18,916 nt of DNA from assembly GCA_022592435.1 (NCBI GenBank), contig JABYQS010000542.1:1-18916 (forward strand), in the 5' to 3' direction. The notes under the pieces were generated by a model. It saw only the letters and a program-made list of their open reading frames with translations, was not told the origin of the DNA and ran no database searches. Source of the DNA: Cerioporus squamosus (taxonomy: Eukaryota > Basidiomycota > Agaricomycetes > Polyporales > Polyporaceae). Position 1 is the first letter of the stretch; every line of letters starts with the position of its first letter. The position numbers and the translations under genes were made by a program. Positions 18,536-18,916 of this stretch are shown in pieces.

Positions 18536-18916
18536 GTTACTTTCCTATTGCTTACCTGGTACTGTAACTCCACGAGGTACTGTATATCACATTACACCTT
18601 TCTATATCTGTCCAATGATACCTTCTCTGCTCGGGATGTCTATCGAGGAGGCGTGAAACTACGTCCTGGCGCGCTTGACTGACAAAGCATGCGACTATGG
18701 TCAGTCTGGGTTCTCCGGTGTGCTGGGTCCAATCGGCTGCATCCGCGTAACCACAGCTGCAATATGAGGTCCGTCCGCACCTTGCGATCCGAATCACGCT
18801 CGCAATATCTGCTTCAAGCGAAGCGACACCTTGTCACAAAGCATGGATTTACCCCAGAATACCAATTTCCTGGCTGGAGGTACTGTACCTGTGCGCTGCC
18901 CTTGGATGCCTGTGTC
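18536..18916. other. Post-gene stretch, unit 3 (to window end)
   Basis: Counterpart of 10258-10640, with two bases missing near 18582. No gene seen before the window ends. Confidence 0.5.

Larger units (their letters stand above)
16938..18916 (+). repeat. Tandem repeat unit 3 (partial, truncated by window end)
   Basis: The third direct copy begins at cttctag 16938 and runs off the window. It matches unit 2 from 8461 onward except for a clean loss of 195 bp (unit 2 bases about 8475-8669), a cluster of substitutions just after that junction, and several one-base indels. The array therefore continues to the right, and since unit 1 starts mid-gene it probably continues to the left too. Confidence 0.95.

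Noticed and set aside
1..18916. Ribosomal DNA array, suggested by the unit length near 8.5 kb
   Set aside because: I find none of the conserved 18S, 5.8S, 28S or 5S sequence blocks, and the unit instead has split protein-like frames.
1..18916. Transposon or retroelement encoding its own transposase, reverse transcriptase or recombinase
   Set aside because: No catalytic motif, terminal inverted repeat or long terminal repeat was recognised in either strand.

Overview
This window looks like part of the nuclear genome of a filamentous basidiomycete fungus, most likely Agaricomycetes. That placement is inferred from several features: GC-rich DNA, many very short candidate introns (about 40-80 bp) of the form GT...CTRAY...AG, split reading frames with compatible phases, and a pyrimidine-rich promoter-like block. 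There are no bacterial operons or ribosome-binding sites, and I saw no rRNA, tRNA, CRISPR or telomere repeat.

The dominant structure is a large direct tandem array. The whole window is two complete units plus part of a third: 1-8460 (8460 bp), 8461-16937 (8477 bp) and 16938-18916 (start of unit 3). The phase is set arbitrarily by the motif cttctag. Units align end to end with scattered substitutions and short indels. I recognise no transposase, reverse transcriptase or rRNA in the unit.

Layout of one unit, using unit 1 / unit 2 coordinates. First comes the 3' part of a plus-strand, intron-rich gene ending at 1782 / 10257; its last exon encodes a GWP-containing domain and a very acidic tail. 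A mostly non-coding stretch follows. Then come two candidate minus-strand genes (2628-3447 and 3773-4261; 11113-11923 and 12247-12735). Next is a CT-rich promoter-like block (about 4700-5043 / 13170-13515). After it comes a plus-strand 3-exon candidate gene (5044-6052 / 13516-14525) whose second intron holds a tandemly duplicated 58-nt exon-like cassette. Three plus-strand exon clusters follow (about 6380-7095, 7120-7628 and 7898-8400, with unit 2 equivalents). These lead across the arbitrary unit boundary into the acidic-tail gene. The plus-strand clusters may be one long gene or several; sequence alone does not settle this.

Only the acidic-tail gene ending at 10257 has an intact nine-exon reading frame (408 codons from the first exon I can join). 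The copy ending at 1782 and the copy ending at 18535 both carry frameshifts, and the latter also lacks 195 bp. Small indels are concentrated at both ends of the window, so some of the damage may be assembly error. Gene functions are unknown. I see no catalytic signature in any of the proteins.
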